Assembly (NCBI RefSeq): GCF_040712315.1
Contig: NC_134020.1
Coordinates: 36,138,751 to 36,202,750 of the forward strand
From: Castanea sativa
Taxonomy: Eukaryota > Streptophyta > Magnoliopsida > Fagales > Fagaceae
Direction of reading: 5' to 3'
DNA: 64,000 nucleotides
The translations under genes and the position numbers were made by a program. Positions 32,965 to 43,374 of this stretch are shown piece by piece. Numbering within the stretch: the first letter of the stretch is position 1; every line of letters begins with the position of its first letter. The notes under the pieces are model-generated. The model was given only the letters and a program-made list of their open reading frames with translations, was not told where the DNA came from and did no database searches.

Positions 32965-34240
32965 AATGTGTCATATTTGATCTTAGAAAACAATGATTTA
33001 TTTTGGAAAACATTGAGTAAGAAATTTTGTATCTCTCCTGGAGATTTAAGGGTTATTAATCATTTAGAACCTAAGCCAACCGTTTTTCCAAACACAACAG
33101 TTTTGATACCATTGACAGAAGTTCCCGTCATGGATTTCAATGTCCCGGATCCTCCACCTCCAACTCTTGCTTTTCTTCCCACAATTTCCAATGGAACAAA
33201 ACCAAAAAGCACAAAATCAAGGAATTTGTATATGGCAATATCTATTGCTGGTGCGATTCTGGTACTTGTAGCTTTGGTTGCATGTGGTATAAAGGCATTA
33301 AAGAAATTGAAGGGTGAGAAGCTCTCTAATCTCTTGTTCACAAGTTAGAAGCTCTCCAAGGTCTGCAAATTCATGTTTATCTCTAGATATCCTTGTTGAA
33401 ATAAAATACTCATTGTTCATGTACATCATAAAGGGCCTCAAGAAAGCAACTAGAGGTTTCAGTGAAGAAAACAAGATTGGCGGCGAGGTCTATAAGGGGT
33501 TGATCAATAATGTTGAAGTGATGATCCAACAGACAAAGTTTGAAAACACCCGGCAGGCTATTGATTTAGACTAAAAAATTAATCCCATCAATATTGTGAA
33601 TTTACATGGTGTTTGTTATGGGGAAGGTGACTTTTCCTGTTCTTATCTTGTGTTTGAGTTCCCTGGCAATGGCTGCTTGAGGCACTGCTTGTCTAACCCT
33701 CTCTAGTGGCACAGGTGGACACAAATTGCTTTTGATATTGCAACAGGGCTACACCATCTACATTATTGCACTTTTCTCCCCCTTGCACACTTGGGCTTGA
33801 GTAGTACAATTATTTTTTTTACTACAAATTGGAAAGCAAAACTAGCAAATATTGGAACTAGTGCTGCTGTTGGGCCTGTGAAAGAAATGGATGGTAAAGA
33901 TAATGTCAGAGGATGGGTTGTACCAGAGTACCTTCAGCATGGCTCAACTTCTGAAAAGGTAGACATTTTTGCCTTTGGAGTTATTTTGCTTGAGCTAATC
34001 TCGGCACAGGAGGACCTTAATGGAAAATCATTCAAGGAATCCATCACATTCTTGGGAGGAGCTAGTGAAGGTGGTTGTTTTGAAAAATTGAGGAGTTTAA
34101 TGGATCCGTCTTTGAAGGATGATTGTCCTCTTGCGGAGGCTTTATGTTTAGCTGTTTTAGCCAAGGCTTGTTTGGAAGATGACCCTCTGCATAGGCCAAC
34201 TATGGATGATATCATGAAAGTCGTTGCCAGAATGGTATGA
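32965..34240 (+). pseudogene. LysM receptor-like kinase pseudogene (LYK4/LYK5-like)
   Basis: First frame from about 32965: one LysM repeat (NNDLFWKTLSKKF...ISPGDLRVINHL), a Pro-rich linker and a transmembrane segment (MAISIAGAILVLVALVACGI). Near 33320 the frame changes to RSSLISCSQVRSSPRSANSC, then a kinase-like domain with GLKKATRGFSEENKIGG, VYKGLINNVEVMI, YLVFEFPGNGCL, WVVPEYLQHGSTSEKVDIFA and FGVILLELISA, ending ARMV and TGA at 34240. In-frame stops at 33572-33574 and 33703-33705. LYK4/5 proteins are plasma-membrane chitin co-receptors with weak or dead kinases. The intronless layout fits that family. The signal peptide and the first two LysM repeats are missing; a gypsy fragment lies 5' and a solo LTR 3'. 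Confidence 0.85.
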
Positions 34241-34344
34241 TTATCGATTACTAGATCATGAAGAACCAAATTTTATTTATAACAGGTCCGGTAAAACATT
34301 CTTTACATATTAAATTCATACACTGTAATAATCATTATGAATAT

Positions 34345-35365
34345 TGTTAGGACATATGTGAAACTTGTTAGAACATATGTTATGTATATTGGCAAATCCT
34401 TTAACAAAACGCACTTTACTTGTAATTGGGTAGATTTGTGATGGGTTTAATACTTCAAGGAACAAGAGTTCAAGTCTAGAATTGAAGCTATGCAGGACTG
34501 TCCAAGAAACAAGTGAAGAAAGTGTTGTTCATTAAAACTCGATAGATAGTTCGACAGATCATATCTATCTAGATTTAATGCGTATGCTCAATAGCAGCTC
34601 AACAAAACAGTATCTATTGAGAATTACGAAATTCAAATTTTCAGATCTGTTTTCACGCATATCCAAGTGTATTTGTGTAAGGTTTCTTTTCTCACAACCC
34701 TAGACATATATAAGGATTATTTTAAAAGTTGTCACAAGGTGTTGCACAAGGAATCAGAACATCCCTTCATGCATTGTGCAACCGAAGATAAAAGTTTACC
34801 TAGTTCATCTTTTCATTGAAGAAGCTACTCTTTACACCAAGGGTTTTGTAACCAATGAGCTTTTTTATTTTTATCTTTTGGATGAACTGAAGAACCTTGC
34901 AGCCAACATCTTTCTCAAGTTGGTGTGTTAGTCATGTACTTGGATCCGTGCAAAGGAGTAAGTCGCGTACTAGGATCCATGCATCAATTGGTTAGTCACG
35001 GAATTGGAGCCGTGCGTTGAAAGGAAAGATTGTCACTACATTACAAGTCAAATTGTGTATTGGGGTAAGGGTTCAACTGTAGGTTGGTATAAGGTACTGG
35101 GATTCCTTTACTTGTAATCGCTTGTTTTGAAAATAGTGGATTCTCAGGAGTGGTGACCTTAAATTCATTCGGTGGGGTTTTGTCTCAGTGGTTTTCCCCA
35201 TTCGTAAACAAATCACCCGTGTCATATTTATTTTCCGATGAATTTAAATTAATTGGTGATTTGTTTGTACTACCATGCTTATTGCATGTAATTGAATCTA
35301 ATTAATTAACTTGATTAATTAATTGATTAATTTACTAAAGGGGTCAATACATTCTTGGCCTATCA
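34345..35365 (+). mobile_element. Solo LTR of the E family
   Basis: 1,021 bp from TGTTAGGACATATGTG to TCTTGGCCTATCA. Flanks AATAT (34340-34344) and GATAT (35366-35370) match at 4 of 5. No internal sequence, so probably the product of LTR-LTR recombination. Confidence 0.85.
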
Positions 35366-35370
35366 GATAT

Positions 35371-35932
35371 ATATATAGGGTAGGTTTCATACTTAGCATT
35401 ACAGGACCTTAAGCGTGTAAATTGTAATATTGGGAAGTTAAAATTCCTCCCCCTTTTCTTAATTTGTACAATTTATCTCTATTATCTAGGAACTCCCTCA
35501 GCTTATTTGTTCATTCTTATATGCAACCAAAAGTTCAAATTCATGAACCATGTTGTAAGATAATTTCACTGAAATCAAGTAGGTTTCATTGTTCAATTGG
35601 TTGGTGGGGGGTGGGGAGGGGGTGTTGAGGATTGGAATTCTTTGACCAAATATAAGAGCATGCACGATGCACCAGACATATTAAATTAGCTTGCTGACTT
35701 CTAAATTGGATTTGTATTATTATTATCACTTAATAAGCCCAAATGTTCTTTGCTAATGTCCTTAAAGAGAAGGATCCAAAATTGTTTGGAAGATTTGAGA
35801 AGTATATTAATGGAGGATATGATTTGTTTGATTCCACTTGTATATTTTGATTGAATGTGACACACACACACACACAAACACACACACATATATATAAAAC
35901 CATACTCTATGCACATCTTCACTGTTGACTTC
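35371..35932. other. Gene-free spacer
   Basis: AT-rich, with short CA/TA microsatellites at 35860-35895. No supported feature; ends at the 9-bp target site of the next element. Confidence 0.4.
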
Positions 35933-36019
35933 TTGTTGTACGGCCAAAATGGCCAAATACCACAATTTTCATAAATTTGTAGCAAAAAAAACATTGTTTC
36001 GGAACTAAATAGGGAAATA

Positions 36020-36335
36020 CCACTTTTCTAGAACTCGAGTTTCGAAAACTTGAGTTCCAAATGGTACTCGAGTTTATGAAACTCGAGTTCCTCATCAGTT
36101 CCGCCACCGTGGCACTGCTGAGCTGGAATTTGTGTGATTAAAAAAAATAATGTGGTACTTGAGCTTAGTAAACTCGAGTTCCATGCAACACAGTACTCGA
36201 GTATACCAGACTCGAGAACCTATTATAAATAAAATTATGTTTATGTTTATTTATATGGTACTCAAGCTCACCAAGCTCAAGTACCTTGTAAGGAACCCGA
36301 GTTTAGTAAACTCGAGTTCCTTATAACCTTTTTTT
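36020..36335. repeat. Subterminal ACTCGAGT hairpin cluster, left arm
   Basis: Repeated inverted units such as TACTCGAGTTTATGAAACTC and GAGTTTAGTAAACTCGAGTT, each a stem-loop of two ACTCGAGT half-sites. The right arm carries the same cluster inverted at about 41835-42085. Confidence 0.8.
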
Positions 36336-36464
36336 TTATAACAATTAACAAATAAACATAAACATAAACATATGTAGCATTTTTTATGTTTTTATTTAAT
36401 TAAATAGGAGCATTGTAAAATATAAAGATTTTAATTTCAAAATATGAATTAATTTCTACATTAA

Positions 36465-39078
36465 TTAAAATTGTTCATTATTTTCTCATAAAAATTGTTC
36501 ACTGTTTTCTACATAAACTATTTCAAGCATTTTGCATAAAATTATTTTTTGTTCAGGATTATCTAAGAAATTGTTCACTCTCTTTTCAGTGTAAATTATT
36601 CTCTGTTCACTATTTAAAAAATTGTTCACTGTTTTCTCATAAAACACCTAGTGAAATCGTGTTTTCGAAATTTAAACCCCAAATCTAAATGCTTTTTCAT
36701 GTTTGAATTTCACAATAATCGAATTTATTTTTCTGCATTGATAAAATCTATTTCTACATTAATAAAATTTGCTCTCTGCACATCATATTTACTGTATATT
36801 TGAATCTGCTTACTACATTCATAAAATCTGTTTTCAGTATTAATTAAAACTGTTCATTGTTTTTTCATAAAAATTGTTTACTGTTTTTTGCATAAACTAT
36901 TTCTACAATTTTACATAAAATTATTTTCTGTTCAGCATCATTTAAAAAATTGTTCACTCTCTTTTCTGCGTAAATTATTTTTGTTCGCTATCTAAAAAAT
37001 TGTTCACTGTTTTCTCATAAAACACCTAGTGAAATCGTGTTTTCTAAATTTAAACGCCAAATCTGAATGCTTTTTTATGTTTGAATTTCACAATAATCGA
37101 ATCTATTTTTTTGCATTGATAAAATCTATTTCTACATTAATAAAATTTTCTCTCTGCACATCATGTTTACTGTATATTCGAATCTGCTTACTACATTCAT
37201 AAAATCTGTGTTTTGCATTAATTAAAATTGTTCATTATTTTCTCATAAAAATTGTTCGCTGTTTTTTGCATAAACTATTTCTACAATTTTGCATAAAATT
37301 ATTTTCTGTTCAACATTATTTAAAAAATTGTTCACTCTCTTTTTTGCGTAAATTATTTTCTGTTCAATATTTAAAAAATTGTTCATTATTTTCTCATAAA
37401 ACACCTAGTGAAATTGTGTATTCTAAATTTAAACACCAAATCTGAATGCTTTTTCATGTTTGAATTTCACAATAATCGAATCTATTTTTATGCATTGATA
37501 AAATCTATTTCTACATTAATAAAATTTGCTCTCTGCACATCATGTTTACTGTATATTCAAATCTGCTTCCTACATTCATAAAATCTTTTTTTTGCATTAA
37601 TTAAAACTGTTCATTGTTTTCTCATAAAAATTTTTCAATGTTTTTTGCATAAACTGTTTCTACGATTTTACATAAAATTATTTTCTGTTTAGCATCATTT
37701 AAAAAATTGTTCACTCTCTTTTCTGCGTAAATTATTTTCTGTTCACTATCTAAAAAATTGTTCACTGTTTTCTCATAAAACACCTAGTGAAATCTTGTTT
37801 TCTAAATTTAAATGCCAAATCTGAATACTTTTTTATGTTTGAATTTCACAATAATCAAATCTATTTTTCTACATTGATAAAATCTATTTCTACATTAATA
37901 AAATTTGCTCTCTGCACATCATGTTTACTATATATTCAAATCTGCTTACTACAATCATAAATTCTGTTTTTTTCATTAATTAAAATTTTTCATTGTTTTC
38001 TCATAAAAATTGTTCATTGTTTTTTGTATAAACTATGTCTACAATTTTACATAAAATTATTTTCTGTTCAGCATCATTTAAAAAATTGTTCACTTTCTTT
38101 TCTGCGTAAATTATTTTCTGTTCACTATTTAAAAAATTGTTCATTGTTTTCTCATAAAACACCTAGTGAAATTGTGTATTCTAAATTTAAACGTCAAATC
38201 TGAATGCTTTTTCATGTTTGAATTTCACAATAATTGAATATATTTTTCTACATTGATAAAATCTATTTCTACATTAATAAAATTTGCTCTCTGCACATCA
38301 TGTTTACTGTATATTCAAATCTGCTTACTACAATCATAAATTCTGTTTTTTGCATTAATTAAAATCGTTCATCGTTTTCTCTTAAAAATTGTTCACTGTT
38401 TTTTGCATAAAATATTTCTACAATTTTACATAAAATTATTTTCTGTTCAGTATCATTTAAAAAATTGTTCACTCTCTTTTTTGCGTAAATTATTTTTCTG
38501 TTCACTATTTAAAAAATTGTTCATTGTTTTCTCATAAAACACCTAGTGAAATTGTGTATTCTAAATTTAAACGCCAAATCTGAATGATTTTTCATGTTTG
38601 AATTTCACAATAATCGAATCTATTTTTCTGCATTGATAAAATCTATTTCTACATTAATAAAATTTGCTCTTTGCACATCATGTTTACTGTATATTCAAAT
38701 CTGCTTACTACATTCATAAATTATGTTTTCTGCATTAACTAAAACTGTTCATTGTTTTCTCATAAAAATTGTTCACTGTTTTTTGCATAAACTATTTCTA
38801 CGATTTTGCATAATATTATTTTCTGTTCAACATTATTTAAAAAATTGTTCACTCTCTTTTCTGCGTAAATTATTTTTTGTTCAGTATTTAAAAAATTGCT
38901 CATTGTTTTCTCATAAAACACCTAGTGAAATTGTGTATTCTAAATTTAAACGCCAAATCTGAATGCTTTTTCATGTTTGAATTTCACAATAATCGAATCT
39001 ATTTTTCTGCATTGATAAAATCTATTTCTACATTAATAAAATTTGCTCTCTGCACATCATGTTTTCTGTATATTTGAA
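36465..39078 (+). repeat. 379-bp satellite array, left arm, ~6.9 copies
   Basis: The marker CACCTAGTGAAAT occurs at 36645, 37023, 37402, 37781, 38160, 38540 and 38919, spacing 378-380. Each unit also contains TTGTTCACT, TTTCACAATAATCGAAT and TCTCTGCACATCATGTTTAC. Copies are similar but not identical. Confidence 0.95.
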
Positions 39079-39463
39079 TATGATGCTCTGTTCAAGAACA
39101 CTGCAACTACCGCCCACGTCTTCAGATCTCATTGTGACATTAGGAACATTTAAAATCCAGTTCATGTAGTGTTTTTCAGCCTGTATTGACATGACAAGCC
39201 CTAATAACTGAAATTATAATGCTTGGAACATGAAATGAGGTTATAAATGCACCACAATAATGATCTTATTTCTACCCCACTAACTTCGTAGATTGACTAA
39301 GCTATGAGTCACAACGCCTCAACATCAAATTTGTACAATTCGAAACAAGTTTGGATCTACTTCAACAAATTGATTATCACAAGTTTCAATAGATCAACAA
39401 CTACAGACATAGACAAACCACTATGGAGGGAAATGGGTTGGAAAGAAGAGAGATTTCCTTAAT

Positions 39464-39919
39464 ATGCCAATATACACGTACGAGAGTCTTGGAAGCGTCG
39501 AGCACATCATGATCGGCAAACCTACAAAACTAAGTACAGATACCACTGCAATAGAGTTCACTGTAGCAAAACCACAATGGTCAACCCTATACGAGAAAAG
39601 GTGTGAAATGGAGGTGTATTGTCGATGGCATGAGTTACGAGTTCCTAAGGCATGCTCAACCGAGTTACCTAGAAATGAACCTGCCAACATACTTGCTCGT
39701 CTTGAACAAGAGAACAATCAAATGCAAAGGTAATTAGACCGTTTTCATGCAATCCAAAAAGCTAGGAAGCATCTAAAGGAGAAGGCACAAGAGCAAGCCA
39801 TTAAGTCTATTAATGAAGTTATTGCGTTAGATGATGAAAGAGATATTTCAAACTTCTCAGATTCAAGTAATGATGATTTTCAAAAATTTCTACCTACGAA
39901 CATTAGACGTTGTTGTTAA
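39464..39919 (+). pseudogene. Unknown ORF in the centre of the MULE-like element
   Basis: The frame from the ATG at 39464 (MPIYTYESLGSVEHIMIGKP) runs 89 codons to a TAA at 39731-39733, then continues in the same frame with QKARKHLKEKAQEQAIKSIN and an acidic segment DDERDISNFSDSSNDD before TGTTGTTAA at 39919. The two halves make one plausible ~150-residue protein with a charged coiled-coil-like second half. It contains PKACSTELPRNEPANI. I do not recognise a family. It could be a remnant of the transposon's own gene or captured host sequence. Upstream, HYGGKWVGKKRD reads in the same frame, so the true start may be further 5'. Confidence 0.45.
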
Positions 39920-40000
39920 TGTCCACCATTGCTACACTGATGTTCACAGTGCTGCATGTGTTGCTCAACGATTTGGTACGTTCTTTGATTTTCCATTGAG

Positions 40001-40293
40001 TTTACATGATTTTGTTCATTCAACGATTTCGAATTTTTCAACAAATTTGGATGATCAATACATTAGTACATAGTTTTCCATTTAATTTTCATGATTTTGT
40101 ACATTTAACGAATCCAAACTTTTCAACAAATTCAGACTATCTGTACATCTAATTTACACAATTTTATTTTGTACCTTCATGATTTTATACATTCAATGAA
40201 TAAATTTTGCTTTTTACAAATTCGAACGATCTGTACATCTAATGTACACAATTTTCTCTTCAATTTTCACGATTTTGTACTTTCAACAAAATT
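40001..40293 (+). repeat. ~88-bp tandem repeat, about 3.3 copies
   Basis: TTTCATGATTTTGTACATTCAA-like starts at 40001, 40087, 40175 and 40264, with AACAAATTCGAACGATCTGT and ACATCTAATGTACACAATTTT in the units. Diverged; cut at the right by the LTR fragment. Confidence 0.8.
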
Positions 40294-40524
40294 TGATAGG
40301 CCAAAAACGTATTGACCCCTAGTAATTAATTAATTGATTAATTAGCCAAGTTTATTAATTAATCAAATTAACATGTAAAGCGCGTGGTAGCACAAAAAAG
40401 TCACCAATTAAACTAAGTGCAGCGGAAATTAAATTGACACGGTGATTTGTTTTCGAATGGGAAAAACTAACACGGTAAAAACCCCACCGGGTGATTTTAA
40501 GGTCACCACTCCCGAGAATACAAT
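40294..40524 (-). mobile_element. Truncated E-family LTR
   Basis: Starts at the LTR terminus (reversed) TGATAGGCCAAAAACGTATT and runs through ...GTCACCACTCCCGAGAATAC before switching to satellite. Only ~231 bp of a ~1-kb LTR remain. Confidence 0.9.
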
Positions 40525-41700
40525 GAGCAATTTTTATGAGAAAACAATGAACAGTTTTAATTAATGCAGAAAACTGATTTTATGAATGCAATAAACAGAT
40601 TCGAATATATAGTAAACATGATGTTCAGAGAGCAAATTTTATTAATCTAGAAATAGATTTCATCAATGCAGAAAAATAGATTCGATTATTGTGAACTTTA
40701 AACATGAAAAAGCATTCAGATTTGCCATTTAAATTTAGAAAACACGATTTCACTAGGCATTTTATGAGAAAATAGTAAACAATTTTTTAAATAATGAACA
40801 GAAAATAATTTAAGCAGAAAAGAGTGTGAACAATTTTTTAAATAATGCTGAACAGAATATAATTTTATGCAAAATCGTAGAAATAGTTTATGCAAAAAAC
40901 AGTGAACAATTTTTATGAGAAAACAATGAACAGTTTTAATTCATGCAAAAAACAGATTTTATGAATGTAGTAAGCAGATTTGAATATACAGTAAACATGA
41001 TGCGCAGAGAGCAAATTTTATTAATGTAGAAATAGATTTTATCAATGCAAAAAAATAGATTTAATTATTGTGAAATTCAAAGATGAAAAAGCATTCAGAT
41101 TTGGTGTTTAAATTTAGAAAACACGATTTCACTAGGTGTTTTATGAGAAAACAGTGAACAATTTCTTAAATAGTGAACATAAAATAATTTACGCAGAAAA
41201 GAGAGTGAACAATTTTTTAAATGATGCTGAACAGAAAATAATTTTATGTAAAATCGTAGAAATAGTTTATACAAAAAACAGTGAACAATTTTTATGAGAA
41301 AATAATGAACAGTTTTAATTAATGTAGAAAACATATCTTATGAATGTAGTAAACTGATTCAAATATACAGTAAACATGATGTGCAGAGAGCAAATTTTAT
41401 TAATGTAGAAATAGATTTTATCAATGCAGAAAAATAGATTCAATTATTGTGAAATTCAAATATGAAAAAACATTCAGATTTGGCGTTTAAATTTAGAAAA
41501 CACGATTTCACTAAGTGTTTTTTGAGAAAACAATGAACAATTTTTAAATAGTGAACAAAGAATAATTTGAATAGAAAAGAGAGTGAACAATTTTTTAAAT
41601 AATGTTGAACAAAAAATAATTTTATGCGGAATGCTAGAAATGGTTTATGTAGAAAACAGTGAACAATTTTTATGAGAAAACAATGAACAATTTTAATTAA
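40525..41700 (-). repeat. 379-bp satellite array, right arm (inverted), ~3.1 copies
   Basis: The reverse marker CACTAGG/CACTAAG occurs at about 40751, 41130 and 41509. Same unit as the left array in opposite orientation, with fewer than half as many copies. Confidence 0.95.
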
Positions 41701-42176
41701 TGTAGAAATTAATTCATATTTTGAAATTAAAATCTCTATATTTTACAATGCTTCTATTTAAATAGATAAAAACATAAAAAAACCATTTATGTATATGTTT
41801 ATGTTTATTTGTCTATTATCCAAAAAAAAAGTTATAAGGAACTCGAGTACCATATAAATAAACATAAACATAATTTTATTTATAATAGATACTTGAGCCT
41901 GGTATATTCGAGTACTGTGTTGCATGAAACTTGAGTTTATCAAGCTCGAGTATCACATTATTTTTTTTTAATCGCACAAATTCTAGCTCAGCAGTACCAC
42001 GGTGGCGGAACTGATGAGGAACTCGAGTTTCATAAACTTGAGTACCATTTGGAACTCGAGATTCTAAAACTCGAGTTCTAGAAAAGTGGTATTTCCCTAT
42101 TTAGTTTCGAAACAATGTTTTTTTACTACAAATTTCTGAAAATAGTGGTATTTGGCCATTTTGGCCCTTGTTGTAC

Positions 42177-43374
42177 TGTCTACCAATGCTTTTGCTGGAT
42201 CCCATTCATTTTTGCTTGGACACAAGCCCCTCCCCTTTTGCTTCATCTTTTCAAAAATGAAAAGTCGGAAAGCACATAAATTTTCATATACTCTCCCTCT
42301 GACTTTGAAGTGGGCTCAAGTGACATGAATTGTGAGAGTATACAACCTCAAATAGTTATTCTTTTCAAGTTGAACAGAAGCAAAGACAAATTGCCTTTTA
42401 TTATGCTATATATTGATAAAATATATTAGGATATTTCATAAATAAAAAGATCATATATGATTTTGTGGAATATCATGAACTATTGTGATTTTGTAATACC
42501 ATGAGTTATTATCGTTTTAAGGTTACCAATAAAACCTAATATTTTCCTATATATCATATATGTACCCTATATTAGATTCTTTGTAATAAATAATTCAATA
42601 TAGCAAAATGTAACCCTTTGAGACTTTCTACCATACATGTAGGGTTAACCATCAAATTGAACTACATAATTCTTCTTTTACTTCTATCTACACTCTCTAC
42701 ATCAATTTCATTTTTTTTTTTCTTTAAATTTTAACACGTGTCTTCGTATGATTTCTGATGTGGCTTGCTGTTATGGCTAATTAAATTCAACTGTTCTTCA
42801 TGGAAACGAGTTTTTTTTTTTTTTTTTTTTGGTGAGGGCTATGTTACCTTTGCTCCAACTATTATTCTCCCATATTGGGCTCATCCCATTTTTTGAGAGA
42901 GCTTCTGTGTATTTACCATTTGTTACTCCACCATTAAGGTTGAGAGGAATTAAATGCATTTGAAAACGCAATATTGCCTTGTTCATGGAAGATTGGAAGG
43001 CAAAATTTCCATAGCTTATTTTGTGAGGCCTATGATTACATGAGGGGTAAGTCCTTTTGCTTCTAAATCCACCTTTCTTTCCCATGTTTTTATTGCATGC
43101 ATTTGTTTTAAGTAACAATGAATGTGAATCTATAAATTTAATTCATTTATTTAGATATACAATACAGGGTAATCTATATGTACCCGACAAAGCTTCAAGA
43201 CCCAATTCCTATATCTAACCATCACTATATCCCTACTTCTGAACTATAAGTGGGCTGGGACCCTAGACTGACTAAAAATTACAAGGTAGTGGGTAAAAAA
43301 AGTAAAAAATCTCTATTGATGAAGAAAATTCGCCCATTAATTATTTCCAGCCTAACTCTCTGTTGATGAAGATT
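42177..43374. other. Gene-free spacer downstream of the carbonic anhydrase gene
   Basis: AT-rich. 42410-42610 has a TATATTGATAAAATATATTA start and repeat-like text but no clear termini. Poly-T tracts at 42710 and 42811. The last ~200 bp before 43375 may be the 3' UTR of the gene. Confidence 0.4.

Larger units (their letters stand above)
35942..42167. mobile_element. MULE-like element whose long inverted arms contain a 379-bp satellite
   Basis: The termini are GGCCAAAATGGCCAAATACC (left) and its inverse at the right end. The 9-bp target duplication TTGTTGTAC is perfect (35933-35941 and 42168-42176). The arms are inverted copies: terminal ~500 bp rich in ACTCGAGT hairpins, then a tandem 379-bp satellite in opposite orientation on each side (36465-39078 and 40525-41700). 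The unique centre (39079-40293) holds a broken ORF and an 88-bp tandem repeat. An E-family LTR fragment (40294-40524) sits at the centre/right-array border. No transposase is recognised, so probably non-autonomous. The 9-bp duplication and long arms suggest Mutator superfamily. Confidence 0.8.

Noticed and set aside
38723..41334. ORFs rich in Leu/Phe/Cys within the satellite arrays (38723-38962 and 41095-41334)
   Set aside because: The same chance frame of the repeat unit appears in both arms; it is not maintained in the other units.
36465..41700. CRISPR-like array
   Set aside because: The repeats are 379 bp, head to tail without unique spacers, in a plant transposon. This is satellite DNA, not CRISPR.
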